30,798 nucleotides of DNA from JBGUVL01 sp045134375 (lineage in GTDB: Bacteria; Bacillota_I; Bacilli_A; Erysipelotrichales; Erysipelotrichaceae), in assembly GCA_045134375.1 (NCBI GenBank), contig JBGUVL010000026.1, positions 1 to 30,798 on the forward strand. Reading direction: 5' to 3'. Each line of letters starts with the position of its first letter. The first letter of the stretch is position 1. The position numbers and the translations under genes were made by a program. Below are positions 1-8,634 of the stretch, one piece after another. The notes under the pieces are model-generated. The model did not search any database, was not told the origin of the DNA, and saw nothing but the letters and a program-made list of their open reading frames with translations.

Positions 1-1073
1 AAACGGATTTGTATGTAAAAGGGAAATTGTTATTTAACTATCATCGAGCGAAACAACATGCTCGTCGTGTCGGTAAAATAATTGTGGTAGAGGGTGCAAT
101 GGATGTTTTAGCTTTTGAAAAAGCGGATATTCCATATGCTGTTGCTACACTTGGAACCGCATGTACGAAAGATCAACTTCAATTACTTCGCTATTTAGGG
201 GTTAAAGTTCAGTTGTGTTACGATGGTGATAAAGCCGGACAAAACGCAACAGATAAATTTTATCGTATGGCACGAGAAGTTGGTCTTGAAGTTGAATTAT
301 TGAAAAATAAATACGATTTGGATCCAGATGAAATTATTGAAACCTATGGAAAAGAGGAACTGATTGCCTTGTCCAAACGAACACAGTCATGGATTGAATT
401 TTTATTTGTATATTTACAGCAAAAATATGATTTAGACAATTACAATGATAAAAAAGAATATGCTCAAGAAGTGGCAAACGAAATTGCTTTATTGAAAGAT
501 GATTTTGAAAAGAAAAACTATTATGTCCGACTCCAACAAATTAGTGGCTTTGATATGCAACTTCAAAATAAAGTTTCAGTAGCAAAAAAAATGGAGAAAA
601 AAGTATTTCGTGCTCCGCAAATTATTAAAAGACCAATGAATGGTAAAAGAACTGCGCAATTACAAATACTTTCACAAATGCTTTATTCGAAAACAGCATG
701 TGAATATTATAGAAATGAACTAGGTTTTCTAGTCGATGAAGATTGTAATTCTTTAGCTTTATATATTGTCGATTACTACCGTGACAATGACAAGATTGCG
801 ATTGCCGATCTATTCGATTATATCAAAGAAGAAAATGTAAAAAGAGTTTTATTGGAAATTGCAAATTGGGAATTGGCTTTCTCTGAATTTCATGAAGAAA
901 TTTTGAAAGATGCAATCACAAAAGTCAAACAATGTATCGTCAACGATAAAATTGATTTACTTTTAAAACAAAGTGATCAGATTAATGATCCAATTGAAAA
1001 AGCAAAAATTGCCCAAGAGATTATTTCTCTACAACGAGAGCGAGGGGGAGCAAACAATGGCAAAAAAGATTAA
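1..1073 (+). CDS. dnaG: DNA primase DnaG, 5'-truncated by the window edge
   Basis: Primase that lays RNA primers for replication. The reading frame is open to the left edge (in-frame codons from base 3), so the zinc-binding domain and first part of the catalytic core lie outside the window; the first possible start inside the window is not the real one. What remains carries the TOPRIM signatures: VVEGAMDVLAF, with the catalytic Glu, near base 87, and CYDGDKAGQNA, with the metal-binding DxD, near base 219. A helical C-terminal part follows that in this family binds the replicative helicase. The end overlaps the rpoD start by 17 bases, so the two are translationally linked. The dnaG-rpoD pair is the classic macromolecular synthesis operon order of Bacillota. 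Identification is firm. Confidence 0.95.
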   Translation, partial: TDLYVKGKLLFNYHRAKQHARRVGKIIVVEGAMDVLAFEKADIPYAVATLGTACTKDQLQLLRYLGVKVQLCYDGDKAGQNATDKFYRMAREVGLEVELLKNKYDLDPDEIIETYGKEELIALSKRTQSWIEFLFVYLQQKYDLDNYNDKKEYAQEVANEIALLKDDFEKKNYYVRLQQISGFDMQLQNKVSVAKKMEKKVFRAPQIIKRPMNGKRTAQLQILSQMLYSKTACEYYRNELGFLVDEDCNSLALYIVDYYRDNDKIAIADLFDYIKEENVKRVLLEIANWELAFSEFHEEILKDAITKVKQCIVNDKIDLLLKQSDQINDPIEKAKIAQEIISLQRERGGANNGKKD

Positions 1074-2337
1074 TAAAGAAATTAAAACATTAGAGCAAAT
1101 TAAGGAAGAATTGAAACAAAAATATGAATTAGAAGGTACTTTGACCCAAAAAGAAGCAATGGATGCGATTGAACATCTAGCTTTGAATGATACGGAAAGT
1201 GATGAATATTTCCAATGGTTTGCAGATAATGATATCGATTTTAGTGATAATGACATTGATAATATTGATGAATCAAATATCACTTCGGGTGCAATGGATG
1301 ATGTCGATGATGTCGATGATATTTTCGATGACGAAGACGAAGAAGATGAAAATGCGAAAGCATTAGCGGATGATATTGAATCACTTGAACAGTCTTTTGC
1401 AGCGAGTACACAGACAAAACTTAATGATCCTGTAAAAATGTACTTGAAAGAAATTGGACGTGTCGAATTGCTTGATCCTTCAGAAGAACCAGAAATCGCA
1501 AAACGAATTCAATCGGGAGAAGATGCGAAGGTAAAATTGAAAGAATTAGATCCTGTACAGGATTTCGAAGAAATTCAGAAGCTAAATGTTATTATCTTAG
1601 ATGGAGAAGAAGCAAAAAAGAAGTTGATTGCTGCCAATCTCCGTTTGGTTGTATCTATCGCAAAAAAATATGTTGGACGAGGAATGCTGTTTTTGGATTT
1701 AATTCAAGAAGGAAATATGGGGCTTGCTAAAGCCGTTGAAAAGTTTGATTATACAAAAGGATTTAAGTTCTCAACATATGCTACTTGGTGGATTCGTCAG
1801 GCGATTACTAGAGCCATTGCGGATCAGGCACGTACCATTCGTATTCCTGTACATATGGTAGAAACAATAAATAAACTAACCCGAGTTCAACGCCAGTTAG
1901 TTCAAGATTTAGGAAGAGATCCTTCGGCGGAAGAAATTGCTGATAAAATGGAAAATATTTCTCCTGAGAAAGTTAGAGAAATTCAGAAAATTGCGTTAGA
2001 ACCTGTTTCTTTAGAAACACCAATTGGGGAAGAGGATGATTCTCATTTAGGTGATTTTATTGAAGATAAAGATGCCATGTCGCCAGATGAATATGCGAAT
2101 AATCAATTATTAAAGGATGAAATTAATACTGTTTTACAAGGCTTAACAGAGCGTGAAGAAAAGGTATTGCGTTTACGCTTTGGGTTATATGATGGTAGGA
2201 CTAGAACTTTAGAAGAAGTAGGTAAAGAATTTAATGTTACAAGAGAAAGAATCCGTCAAATCGAAGCAAAAGCACTTCGAAAATTAAAACACCCAACACG
2301 TTCAAAACGATTAAAGGATTTTGTTGATCGTCAATAA
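1057..2337 (+). CDS. rpoD: RNA polymerase primary sigma factor (RpoD/SigA)
   Basis: Housekeeping sigma-70 factor, 426 aa with ATG 1057 as start. That start follows a GGGGGA ribosome site inside dnaG; an upstream in-frame ATG at 973 would add 28 unrelated residues. Region 1.2 is at about residues 121-150 (NDPVKMYLKEIGRVELL), region 2 at about 190-270 (NLRLVVSIAKKYVGRGMLFL, then TYATWWIRQAITRAIADQAR for the -10 contact and melting), region 3 follows with SLETPIGEEDDSHLGDFIED, and region 4.2 with VTRERIRQIEAKALRKL near the C-terminus. Two oddities set it apart from the roughly 370-aa B. subtilis SigA: a very acidic tract at residues 81-98, rich in Asp and Glu, and an extra segment of about 28 residues (155-182) between regions 1.2 and 2.1. 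All DNA-binding regions look intact, so it should be functional. Confidence 0.97.
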   Translation: MAKKINKEIKTLEQIKEELKQKYELEGTLTQKEAMDAIEHLALNDTESDEYFQWFADNDIDFSDNDIDNIDESNITSGAMDDVDDVDDIFDDEDEEDENAKALADDIESLEQSFAASTQTKLNDPVKMYLKEIGRVELLDPSEEPEIAKRIQSGEDAKVKLKELDPVQDFEEIQKLNVIILDGEEAKKKLIAANLRLVVSIAKKYVGRGMLFLDLIQEGNMGLAKAVEKFDYTKGFKFSTYATWWIRQAITRAIADQARTIRIPVHMVETINKLTRVQRQLVQDLGRDPSAEEIADKMENISPEKVREIQKIALEPVSLETPIGEEDDSHLGDFIEDKDAMSPDEYANNQLLKDEINTVLQGLTEREEKVLRLRFGLYDGRTRTLEEVGKEFNVTRERIRQIEAKALRKLKHPTRSKRLKDFVDRQ

Positions 2338-2338
2338 T

Positions 2339-3013
2339 ATGAAATTATCAAAAAGATTGAATGCAATTGCAGCAATGGTGGAACAAAATGCTGTAGTTGC
2401 AGATGTAGGATGCGATCATGCACAGTTGTGTATTGCTTTAATCTCTTCAAAAAAAATACAAAAGGCATACGCCTGTGATGTTAGAATTGGACCTTTGTCA
2501 CAGGCAAAAAAAAATATTGAATATTATAATCTAGAACAATATATCATTCCCGTATTAAGTGATGGAATGGAGAAGTTAGAGGATGATGTGACTACTGTTG
2601 TAATTGCAGGTATGGGATATGAAACGGTACAACAAATTTTAGATTCTCATCCAGAAAAACTTATTTATGGACGTAAATTTATCATCCAAGTAAATAAAGA
2701 AGTAGAACGATTACGAAAATGGATTAGCGATCATCGTTATTTGATCAATAAAGAATGTGTCATTTTTGAGGATGGTCATTATTATCAAATTATTGCTTTT
2801 CAGGTAAAAGAGGATGTTTCTCTTAATTTGGATCAATTAAAGTTTGGAAAACAAATGAAAAAAGATGACATCTTTTATTCTTATTGGCGTCATCGTTGGA
2901 TAAAAAATGAAAAAATAATAAAAAATCTTGATCGTAATCATCCCAAATATTATAAAATTGAGCAAGAGATGAAACAAATTTATGAAGAATTAATGAAAGG
3001 AAGCGAAGGATAG
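2339..3013 (+). CDS. trmK: tRNA (adenine(22)-N1)-methyltransferase TrmK
   Basis: Class I SAM-dependent methyltransferase of the TrmK (YqfN) family, which makes m1A22 in tRNA. The SAM-binding glycine loop reads VADVGCDHAQL at residues 20-30, followed by an acidic strand end (YACDVR) and the family motif VIAGMGYETVQQIL in the middle of the protein. The C-terminal third is a charged helical region, as in the family. ATG 2339 begins one base after the rpoD stop, suggesting translational coupling; a TTG at 2321 in the same frame would overlap rpoD and is less likely. The gene order rpoD-trmK is also that of B. subtilis (sigA-yqfN nearby). The usual downstream partner (YqfO/Nif3) is absent: a terminator overlaps the stop codon instead. 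Confidence 0.9.
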   Translation: MKLSKRLNAIAAMVEQNAVVADVGCDHAQLCIALISSKKIQKAYACDVRIGPLSQAKKNIEYYNLEQYIIPVLSDGMEKLEDDVTTVVIAGMGYETVQQILDSHPEKLIYGRKFIIQVNKEVERLRKWISDHRYLINKECVIFEDGHYYQIIAFQVKEDVSLNLDQLKFGKQMKKDDIFYSYWRHRWIKNEKIIKNLDRNHPKYYKIEQEMKQIYEELMKGSEG

Positions 3014-3023
3014 CTTCCTTTTT
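2997..3023 (+). terminator. Rho-independent terminator of the dnaG-rpoD-trmK operon
   Basis: AAGGAAGC (2997-3004) pairs perfectly with GCTTCCTT (3013-3020) around an 8-base loop, and the T run continues to 3023. The left arm lies within the last codons of trmK and the stop codon sits in the loop. Confidence 0.85.
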
Positions 3024-3024
3024 G

Positions 3025-3053
3025 TATTATTCGATAAAATTGGGACATAGTAT
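3025..3053 (+). promoter_or_regulatory. Candidate sigma-E-type sporulation promoter for yqfC-yqfD
   Basis: TATTATT at 3025-3031 matches 6 of 7 positions of the sigma-E -35 consensus (KMATATT). CATAGTAT at 3046-3053 matches 6 of 8 positions of the -10 consensus (CATACAHT). The spacer is 14 bases and the site lies 18 bases before yqfC. It resembles the much better site before spoIIP in this window. Inference from consensus matching. Confidence 0.45.
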
Positions 3054-3071
3054 GGTAGAGAGGGGGATTTA

Positions 3072-3272
3072 ATGATACGACTTATGGAAAATCGAATGTA
3101 TATTGATAGTTTTAATGATGTGATGGAAATCAATGATCATTCAATTTGTTTTCTCTATCCTAATTATAAATTGCAAGTGAAAGGCAAAGATTTAAAAGTA
3201 GCTGCTTTTACTCGACAAGAGATGATTCTATTTGGTACCTTTTTAAGTTTGGAGTTTATCTATGATAATTAG
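3072..3272 (+). CDS. yqfC: Sporulation protein YqfC (YabP/YqfC family)
   Basis: Small 66-aa protein that looks like a YabP/YqfC-fold protein: a run of short strands ending in the family-like pattern KLQVKGKDLKVAAFTRQEMI and then LFGTFLSLEFIYD. Members are about 75-100 aa, so this is a short version. Its role in B. subtilis is in sporulation; the molecular function is not established. The ATG at 3072 has a strong AGAGAGGGGGA ribosome site. The gene overlaps the following yqfD by 11 bases, and this yqfC-yqfD-phoH order is the same as in B. subtilis, which is the strongest argument for the assignment. A sigma-E-like promoter precedes it. Confidence 0.8.
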   Translation: MIRLMENRMYIDSFNDVMEINDHSICFLYPNYKLQVKGKDLKVAAFTRQEMILFGTFLSLEFIYDN

Positions 3273-4170
3273 TAGATTAGGATTTGATTATTATCTGTTT
3301 TCCCAAAGTGAATTGTTGCTACTTCGTCGTTGTCGAAAAGAAAAAATAGCTTGTTTCGATGTAAGAAAAGATAATGATGGAACGATAGTAGCGTTTTATA
3401 TTTATGAAAGAAAACATATAAAAAAAATATTTCCGAATGCTATATTTTTATATACTAGTGGAGTTCTAGGTATGCTGATGAGAAATATTAAAAAAAAAGA
3501 ACGTATTATTTCATATCTTTGCGTAATATTATTGTGGAGTTTGCTTTCTATGTGTGTATTTCGTATTGATGTTTATGGAGAAAGTGATTCCTTTGATTAT
3601 CTAATACAAAATGCACTAAAAGATGATCAATATCATATTTCTAATGCAACTGAAATTAAAAAAAAATTACTAAGACTATTTAAAAAAGATATATCATGGA
3701 TAGAAGTTTATGAAAAAGGAAATGTTATTAAAATAAGATATACGTTGAAAAAAAATATTGCCAAAAAACAAATTGAAAATGTTCCATTAATCGCAAAAAA
3801 AGATGGTATGATTGCTTATTTTCAATGTGCAAATGGATTTAAATTAAAGAAAGTTAATGATCTAGTTAAAAAAGGGGATGTGTTAGTAGATTCTAGTATG
3901 CAAGATTCCTTTGGTCATTTGAAATCGGTTAAAGTAGAAGGTTGTGTTTTTGCATATACCTGGAAAAAAGTTGTAATAGAGATAAAGAATAATCATTTAC
4001 CAGATGCGATTAATTATTGGCAAATGATATTAATGGCTAGAGATGAACTATTATTAGAATATGAAAAAGGTGAAAAAATAGTCAAAGAAAACGTTTTGCA
4101 TTTTACTAAAAAACAGGATAAAATATCATTAACAGTGATTTACACTCTGTTGGAAGATATTACAACATAA
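3262..4170 (+). CDS. yqfD: Sporulation membrane protein YqfD
   Basis: 302-aa protein of the YqfD stage IV sporulation family. The N-terminal 75 residues are soluble. A transmembrane segment at about residues 84-102 (IISYLCVILLWSLLSMCVF) is followed by an extracytoplasmic part with a POTRA-like beginning (KKKLLRLFKKDISWIEVYEKGNVIKI in outline), then AKKDGMIAYFQCANG and VKKGDVLVDS. The latter resemble the lipoyl-like hairpin of this family. B. subtilis YqfD is near 400 aa; here the C-terminal region is shorter. It overlaps yqfC and is followed 10 bases later by phoH, so the three are probably one transcript. Sigma-E control in the mother cell is inferred from the promoter ahead of yqfC. Confidence 0.85.
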   Translation: MIISRLGFDYYLFSQSELLLLRRCRKEKIACFDVRKDNDGTIVAFYIYERKHIKKIFPNAIFLYTSGVLGMLMRNIKKKERIISYLCVILLWSLLSMCVFRIDVYGESDSFDYLIQNALKDDQYHISNATEIKKKLLRLFKKDISWIEVYEKGNVIKIRYTLKKNIAKKQIENVPLIAKKDGMIAYFQCANGFKLKKVNDLVKKGDVLVDSSMQDSFGHLKSVKVEGCVFAYTWKKVVIEIKNNHLPDAINYWQMILMARDELLLEYEKGEKIVKENVLHFTKKQDKISLTVIYTLLEDITT

Positions 4171-4180
4171 GGAGATTTTT

Positions 4181-5149
4181 ATGATTGCACGCGATACGAT
4201 AAGGTTAGATATGCTAAATATTGATCAACTAAATGAATTGTTTGCTCCACAGGAGAAAAATTTAGATGTTTTGCGTTCTTTTTTCAAAGTCGATTTGACG
4301 TATCGTAACAGTGAATTAATCATTTCATGTGAGAACGAAAAAATTTGTCAACAGATTCAGGAAGTGATAAATTATTTAATCTCGTGTATATTAAAACATC
4401 AAACCATTGGGGAAAGTGAAATATTATTTGCAGCAAAAATGTCGAAGAAACAAAGTCTAGAGAAATTACAAGATTTGCATCAAGAAATGATAGCGAAAAC
4501 GGTAAATGGAAAACCTATTTATCCAAAAACATTAGGACAAGCTTACCTTTATAAATGCATGAAAGAAAAAGATATTACCTTTGCGATGGGAGTCGCTGGA
4601 ACTGGTAAGACCTATTTAAGTGTCATGTATGCTGCTTCTTTATTAAAAAAGGGGGAAATCAGCAAAATTATTTTAACACGTCCTGCAGTAGAAGCTGGGG
4701 AATCTTTAGGTTTTTTACCTGGTGATTTGAAGGAAAAGGTAGACCCTTATCTTCGTCCGCTTTATGATGCGTTACATGATGCACTTGGAGTTGAATTATG
4801 TGATAAATTAATTGAAAAAGAAGTGATAGAAATTGCCCCTCTTGCTTATATGAGAGGAAGAACGTTAGATAATGCTTTCATTATTTTAGATGAAGCTCAA
4901 AATACAACGAAAGCACAATTGAAGATGTTCTTAACAAGAATGGGTTATCATTCTAAAATAGTAGTGACTGGAGATGTCACACAGATTGACTTGATAAAAA
5001 AACATGATTCAGGACTCGTAAGTGCGAAATCAATCTTATCTTCGATTTCTGATATTGCTTTTGTTGAACTAAGTAGTCTTGATGTCGTGCGTCATCCATT
5101 GGTTCAAAGAATCATTGAAGCATATGAACATTATGAAGGTGGACAATAA
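4181..5149 (+). CDS. phoH: PhoH-family ATPase
   Basis: 322-aa cytoplasmic P-loop ATPase. Walker A is GVAGTGKT at residues 137-144. Walker B lies in AFIILDEAQN at about residues 231-240. The family motifs TRPAVEAGESLGFLPGDLKEK and the sensor-like VVTGDVTQIDL are also present. PhoH proteins are linked to RNA metabolism (often beside ybeY and era), but the precise substrate is not established. The start has a good AAGGAG ribosome site 8 bases upstream. In B. subtilis phoH follows yqfD and is followed by yqfF, ybeY, dgkA and era; here those are missing and comEA follows directly, so the cluster has been broken after phoH. Confidence 0.93.
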   Translation: MIARDTIRLDMLNIDQLNELFAPQEKNLDVLRSFFKVDLTYRNSELIISCENEKICQQIQEVINYLISCILKHQTIGESEILFAAKMSKKQSLEKLQDLHQEMIAKTVNGKPIYPKTLGQAYLYKCMKEKDITFAMGVAGTGKTYLSVMYAASLLKKGEISKIILTRPAVEAGESLGFLPGDLKEKVDPYLRPLYDALHDALGVELCDKLIEKEVIEIAPLAYMRGRTLDNAFIILDEAQNTTKAQLKMFLTRMGYHSKIVVTGDVTQIDLIKKHDSGLVSAKSILSSISDIAFVELSSLDVVRHPLVQRIIEAYEHYEGGQ

Positions 5150-5165
5150 TTAGGTTCATCTTTTT

Positions 5166-5194
5166 TTGTGTGAATAACATTTGTAGCGTATATC
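5166..5194 (+). promoter_or_regulatory. Weak candidate sigma-A promoter for comEA
   Basis: TTGTGT (5166-5171), 17-base spacer, TATATC (5189-5194), upstream of the strong GTAGGAGGAAAC ribosome site of comEA. The match is modest and could be chance in AT-rich DNA. Confidence 0.25.
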
Positions 5195-5213
5195 TTTAGT
5201 AGGAGGAAACGCT

Positions 5214-5684
5214 ATGAAAAAAATAATATTAGGTATTTTATTACTTTGTTTTTGTGTATATCAACGATATGATTATATTGATCTATCTTCCTATCAAAGC
5301 AATACGATTAAAGTAGAAATTAAAGGTGCAGTTGTTCATCCTGATGTATATTCATTAGCGTATGATGCGACATTACAAGATTTGATTGAAGCGGCTGGTG
5401 GAATCACTGAAAATGGGGATACAAGCACATTAAATCAGAATCAAATTTTGCATCATCAAGATGTTATCGTCATTAAAAATAAGACGGAACAAAAACTAAT
5501 ATCGATTAATAGTGCTAATTTGGAAGAACTATCACAATTGAATGGTATTGGTGTTGCAACTGCAGAAAAGATCATTGATTATCGTACTAACAATGGCCCA
5601 TTTCAGAAATTAGAAGACATTATGAATGTCAAAGGGATCAAAGAAAAACTTTATGCTAAGATAAAGGATCAAATATGTCTCTGA
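5214..5684 (+). CDS. comEA: Competence protein ComEA, DNA receptor
   Basis: 156-aa membrane-anchored DNA-binding protein that captures double-stranded DNA at the cell surface during transformation. A short N-terminal membrane segment (ILGILLLCFCVY, residues 4-16) is followed by an SLBB domain (IKVEIKGAVVHPDVYSL to about residue 90). Two helix-hairpin-helix motifs come at the C-terminus: INSANLEELSQLNGIGVATA with KIIDYR, and FQKLEDIMNVKGIKEKLYAKI. The length is slightly below the family norm of about 200 aa, mostly from a short linker. The reading frame overlaps comEC by 10 bases, giving a tight two-gene operon. The intervening comEB of B. subtilis is absent. Confidence 0.95.
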   Translation: MKKIILGILLLCFCVYQRYDYIDLSSYQSNTIKVEIKGAVVHPDVYSLAYDATLQDLIEAAGGITENGDTSTLNQNQILHHQDVIVIKNKTEQKLISINSANLEELSQLNGIGVATAEKIIDYRTNNGPFQKLEDIMNVKGIKEKLYAKIKDQICL

Positions 5685-7636
5685 TACGACACCATTTTCT
5701 TGCAATTTCGTTTGTCATAGCAGCATTAATTATTTTTTCGAATCCCATATGTCAAGTCATTATTCTTGTTCTTTCTTTTCTATATTTTTATTCTTTGATA
5801 AAAAATGGCTCTTTTTTGATTTTGATCATCTTATTTGTTTTTCTTATCACTCACGTTAGTGAACCGCTGATTCCAAAAAAGGAGTTTATAAAAAAAGAAG
5901 TCATTGTAGAAGAGATTCATCATAATTATGCGGTTGTTTCAAGTAGTAATGAAAGATATTTACTTTATCCTATTGAAGATTCTATGAAATTGAAAGATAA
6001 AATACAAATCGAGGGAATACAAAATGAAATCGTTTCATTTCATAACAAAGATATTTTTCAATTTGATCGTTATATGCAAAAGAAAAAAATCAATGCATCT
6101 ATCTATGTAAAAAAATATCAAATAATTGCTTCTTCCAATGAAATCAAAGCGAAATTATATCGATATATTGATGGTTTTGAAAACAAAAAAGTTCGTGCTA
6201 TTTTACGAAAAATGTTTTATCGAATCAATGAAGAAAGCCAGTCGTATTTATTTTATGTATCAGGCGGACACTTGCTTTTTCTAGCTTTATTGATCTCCAA
6301 ACTGTTTTCGTGTTCTTATCAGAAATGTGTCTTTATTATAGCGTTTTGTTTCTTGCTGTTGTTTCCAGTCACAACATATCTAATAAGAATTTATATTTTT
6401 GCCTTTGTTGCTCTTTTTTTTAACGATTATAACCATAGAGAGCAGACAGGATTGGCAATCCTAACTTGTCTATGGATGGATGAATCGTTATTGTATGATA
6501 TTGGCTTTTTATTTCCTGTTCTACTACGAATTGTATTCCAATTTCGTATTACATCGATTTCAAATAATCTTATTTCAATGATGCTTGTTTTTCCATTTCA
6601 ATTATATGCATTTCATGAATGTCATCCTATATTACTAATTTGTTATCGTTGGGTTCGTTTTGTTAGTGGTTGTAATTTTGTGATAGCAGTACTTACTTTA
6701 CTATTTCCTTTTCTACAAAGCATTTTATTATTGATGCAAAGCGTAATGGATCTTATGATATATTTGATAAATCATTCTTTTTTAATCATAGGAAAGCCAG
6801 CATTTTGGTGGTTAATCATTTGGTCTATTACAATGTATCATTTAATTAGTACACAAGAAAATCAAAGAAAAAGACTCCTAGTAATTTTTTTACTAATGAT
6901 CATGCAATGTTTTCAAAAAGAATTAACATGGTATGGGGAAGTTACATTTATTGATGTTGGACAAGGGGATTGCATATTAGTAAGGGAACCTTTTTTTGGT
7001 GAAGTATTATTGATTGATGTAGCAGGAAAAGTGGGAAGTGATTTAGCAATGACTACGATTTTACCAGTGTTAAAATCAAAAGGAATAAAGAAAATTAATA
7101 AAATTGTGATTACTCACGAGGATTATGATCATTCTGGTAGTCTTTCTTCTTTATTACAAAAGATGGAAGTGGAAGAAGTAATGAAAGAAAGAGAAGATTT
7201 TTCCTTATCTTATTTATCTTTTAATGCGTATTCTGCAGAAGAAGGAGTGGATGAAAATGAAAATAGTATCGTTTTATTTTCAAGGATAAATCATTTAAAT
7301 TATCTTTTTTTAGCAGATATACCAAAGAAAATAGAAAAAAGGATGTTAGAAGAGTATCCAAACATACATGCCGATATTGTAAAAATTGCCCATCATGGTT
7401 CAAACACAAGCAGCGATATTGACTTTATCCATCAAATCCATCCACGTGTCGCTGTTATCAGCAGTGGGAAAAATAACCGATATCATCATCCTCATGAAGA
7501 AGTTCTAACCATATTAGAAAAAGAGAATTGTTATGTAGCAAACACGCAACAAGTAGGAAGCATTAGTATTTATTTTCACTATGGTTTTAATTTTTATCAA
7601 CAAGAGGATGGTAGAATTTCTATACTACCATGGTAA
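5675..7636 (+). CDS. comEC: DNA internalization channel ComEC/Rec2
   Basis: 653-aa polytopic membrane protein that carries single-stranded DNA across the membrane in transformation. The N-terminal part has two hydrophobic helices and an OB-like DUF4131 region. A membrane-spanning Competence domain begins with YVSGGHLLFLALLISKLF, the counterpart of the usual SGLH motif. The C-terminal metallo-beta-lactamase-like domain starts at VTFIDVGQGDCILV and carries THEDYDHSG and VKIAHHGSNTSSD, both metal-ligand motifs, so the nuclease-like site looks intact. The length is below the usual 700-780 aa. The ATG overlaps the comEA stop. Together with comEA it implies at least ancestral natural competence; the pilus genes (comG) are not in this window. 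Confidence 0.93.
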   Translation: MSLIRHHFLAISFVIAALIIFSNPICQVIILVLSFLYFYSLIKNGSFLILIILFVFLITHVSEPLIPKKEFIKKEVIVEEIHHNYAVVSSSNERYLLYPIEDSMKLKDKIQIEGIQNEIVSFHNKDIFQFDRYMQKKKINASIYVKKYQIIASSNEIKAKLYRYIDGFENKKVRAILRKMFYRINEESQSYLFYVSGGHLLFLALLISKLFSCSYQKCVFIIAFCFLLLFPVTTYLIRIYIFAFVALFFNDYNHREQTGLAILTCLWMDESLLYDIGFLFPVLLRIVFQFRITSISNNLISMMLVFPFQLYAFHECHPILLICYRWVRFVSGCNFVIAVLTLLFPFLQSILLLMQSVMDLMIYLINHSFLIIGKPAFWWLIIWSITMYHLISTQENQRKRLLVIFLLMIMQCFQKELTWYGEVTFIDVGQGDCILVREPFFGEVLLIDVAGKVGSDLAMTTILPVLKSKGIKKINKIVITHEDYDHSGSLSSLLQKMEVEEVMKEREDFSLSYLSFNAYSAEEGVDENENSIVLFSRINHLNYLFLADIPKKIEKRMLEEYPNIHADIVKIAHHGSNTSSDIDFIHQIHPRVAVISSGKNNRYHHPHEEVLTILEKENCYVANTQQVGSISIYFHYGFNFYQQEDGRISILPW

Positions 7637-7639
7637 TAG

Positions 7640-7668
7640 TTGTTTCAATGACAAATAATTGGTAAAAT
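7640..7668 (+). promoter_or_regulatory. Candidate sigma-A promoter with extended -10 for holA
   Basis: TTGTTT (7640-7645), 17-base spacer, TAAAAT (7663-7668) preceded by TGG, so TGGTAAAAT forms an extended -10. The same TGGTAAAAT is found before pepV (24534). It lies 15 bases before the holA ATG. Confidence 0.5.
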
Positions 7669-7683
7669 AGGAATGGTGATAAC

Positions 7684-8634
7684 ATGATTTTTGTTTTGCA
7701 TGGTGAAGAATATTTTTTGATAAAAAAAGAAATCAATCGTATTATTGATCAATATGTTAGTTTTGAAAAAGAAATGAATACTGCCATCTTTGATTATGGA
7801 AAAAATACTATGGAAGAAATCATTGCTGATGCCCAAACGATTCCTTTCTTTTCTGATTACAAAGCATTGATTGTGTCGCAAGCAGATTTTTTAGGAAGTG
7901 GAAGTATTGAGGAAACGTCTCAAAAAGCATTGCTAAATTATCTGGATTCACCAAATGAAAGTACCATATTAATTTTTACAACGAATCAAAACAAATTGGA
8001 TAATCGAAAAAAAATTGTAAAATATTTAAATAAAAAAGCAAAAGTAAAATCATTTGGTCAATTTAATGATTACGAGCGAGGACAGTTTGTTACGGATTAT
8101 TGTAAACAATTAAATCTTCATTTAAGTAGAGATGCATTAAAGGAATTCTATTATCGAGCTGGGTATTCTTGTGCTCGAATCCAAAGAGAACTAGAAAAAC
8201 TCTCTCTTTATGCAACTGACATAGAAAAAGATGATGTCATTGCTTTGGTGACACGACCATTGGACGATAATGTGTTTGACTTATTTCATTCGCTGATTTC
8301 ACATGATTTTAGCCGTGCATTTCGTTATTGGAAGGATTTTGATGCACAAAATATTGATCCCATTGCATTGATTGCGATGTTAGCAAGTCAATATCGTTTT
8401 CTTGACGAAGTGAAAATATTAAGAGAAATTGGTTTAAATGCGAAAGAAATTGCAAATGAATTAGGTGCTCATCCCTATCGGGTGGAAAAGACATTACAAC
8501 AATGCCACTATATAACGACCAAAGAAATTAACATTACTTTGAATGACCTTGCTTGCTTGGATCAAAAAATAAAGTCAGGAAAAATAGATAAAAAATTTGG
8601 ATTTGAAATGTTTTTAATTGAAAGAGGAATGTAA
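7684..8634 (+). CDS. holA: DNA polymerase III subunit delta (HolA)
   Basis: 316-aa clamp-loader delta subunit, which opens the beta sliding clamp. The N-terminus has the family pattern of a short strand and helix (MIFVLHGEEYFLIKKEINRI), then the region TIPFFSDYKALIVSQADFL, with TILIFTTNQNKLDNRKKIVK, a degenerate AAA+ core lacking a Walker A loop as expected for delta. The last third is the helical collar domain, with LFHSLISHDFSRAFRYW and IALIAMLASQYRFL. The position downstream of comEC and upstream of rpsT is the conserved Bacillota arrangement. The stop codon directly abuts the start of the next gene. Confidence 0.93.
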   Translation: MIFVLHGEEYFLIKKEINRIIDQYVSFEKEMNTAIFDYGKNTMEEIIADAQTIPFFSDYKALIVSQADFLGSGSIEETSQKALLNYLDSPNESTILIFTTNQNKLDNRKKIVKYLNKKAKVKSFGQFNDYERGQFVTDYCKQLNLHLSRDALKEFYYRAGYSCARIQRELEKLSLYATDIEKDDVIALVTRPLDDNVFDLFHSLISHDFSRAFRYWKDFDAQNIDPIALIAMLASQYRFLDEVKILREIGLNAKEIANELGAHPYRVEKTLQQCHYITTKEINITLNDLACLDQKIKSGKIDKKFGFEMFLIERGM

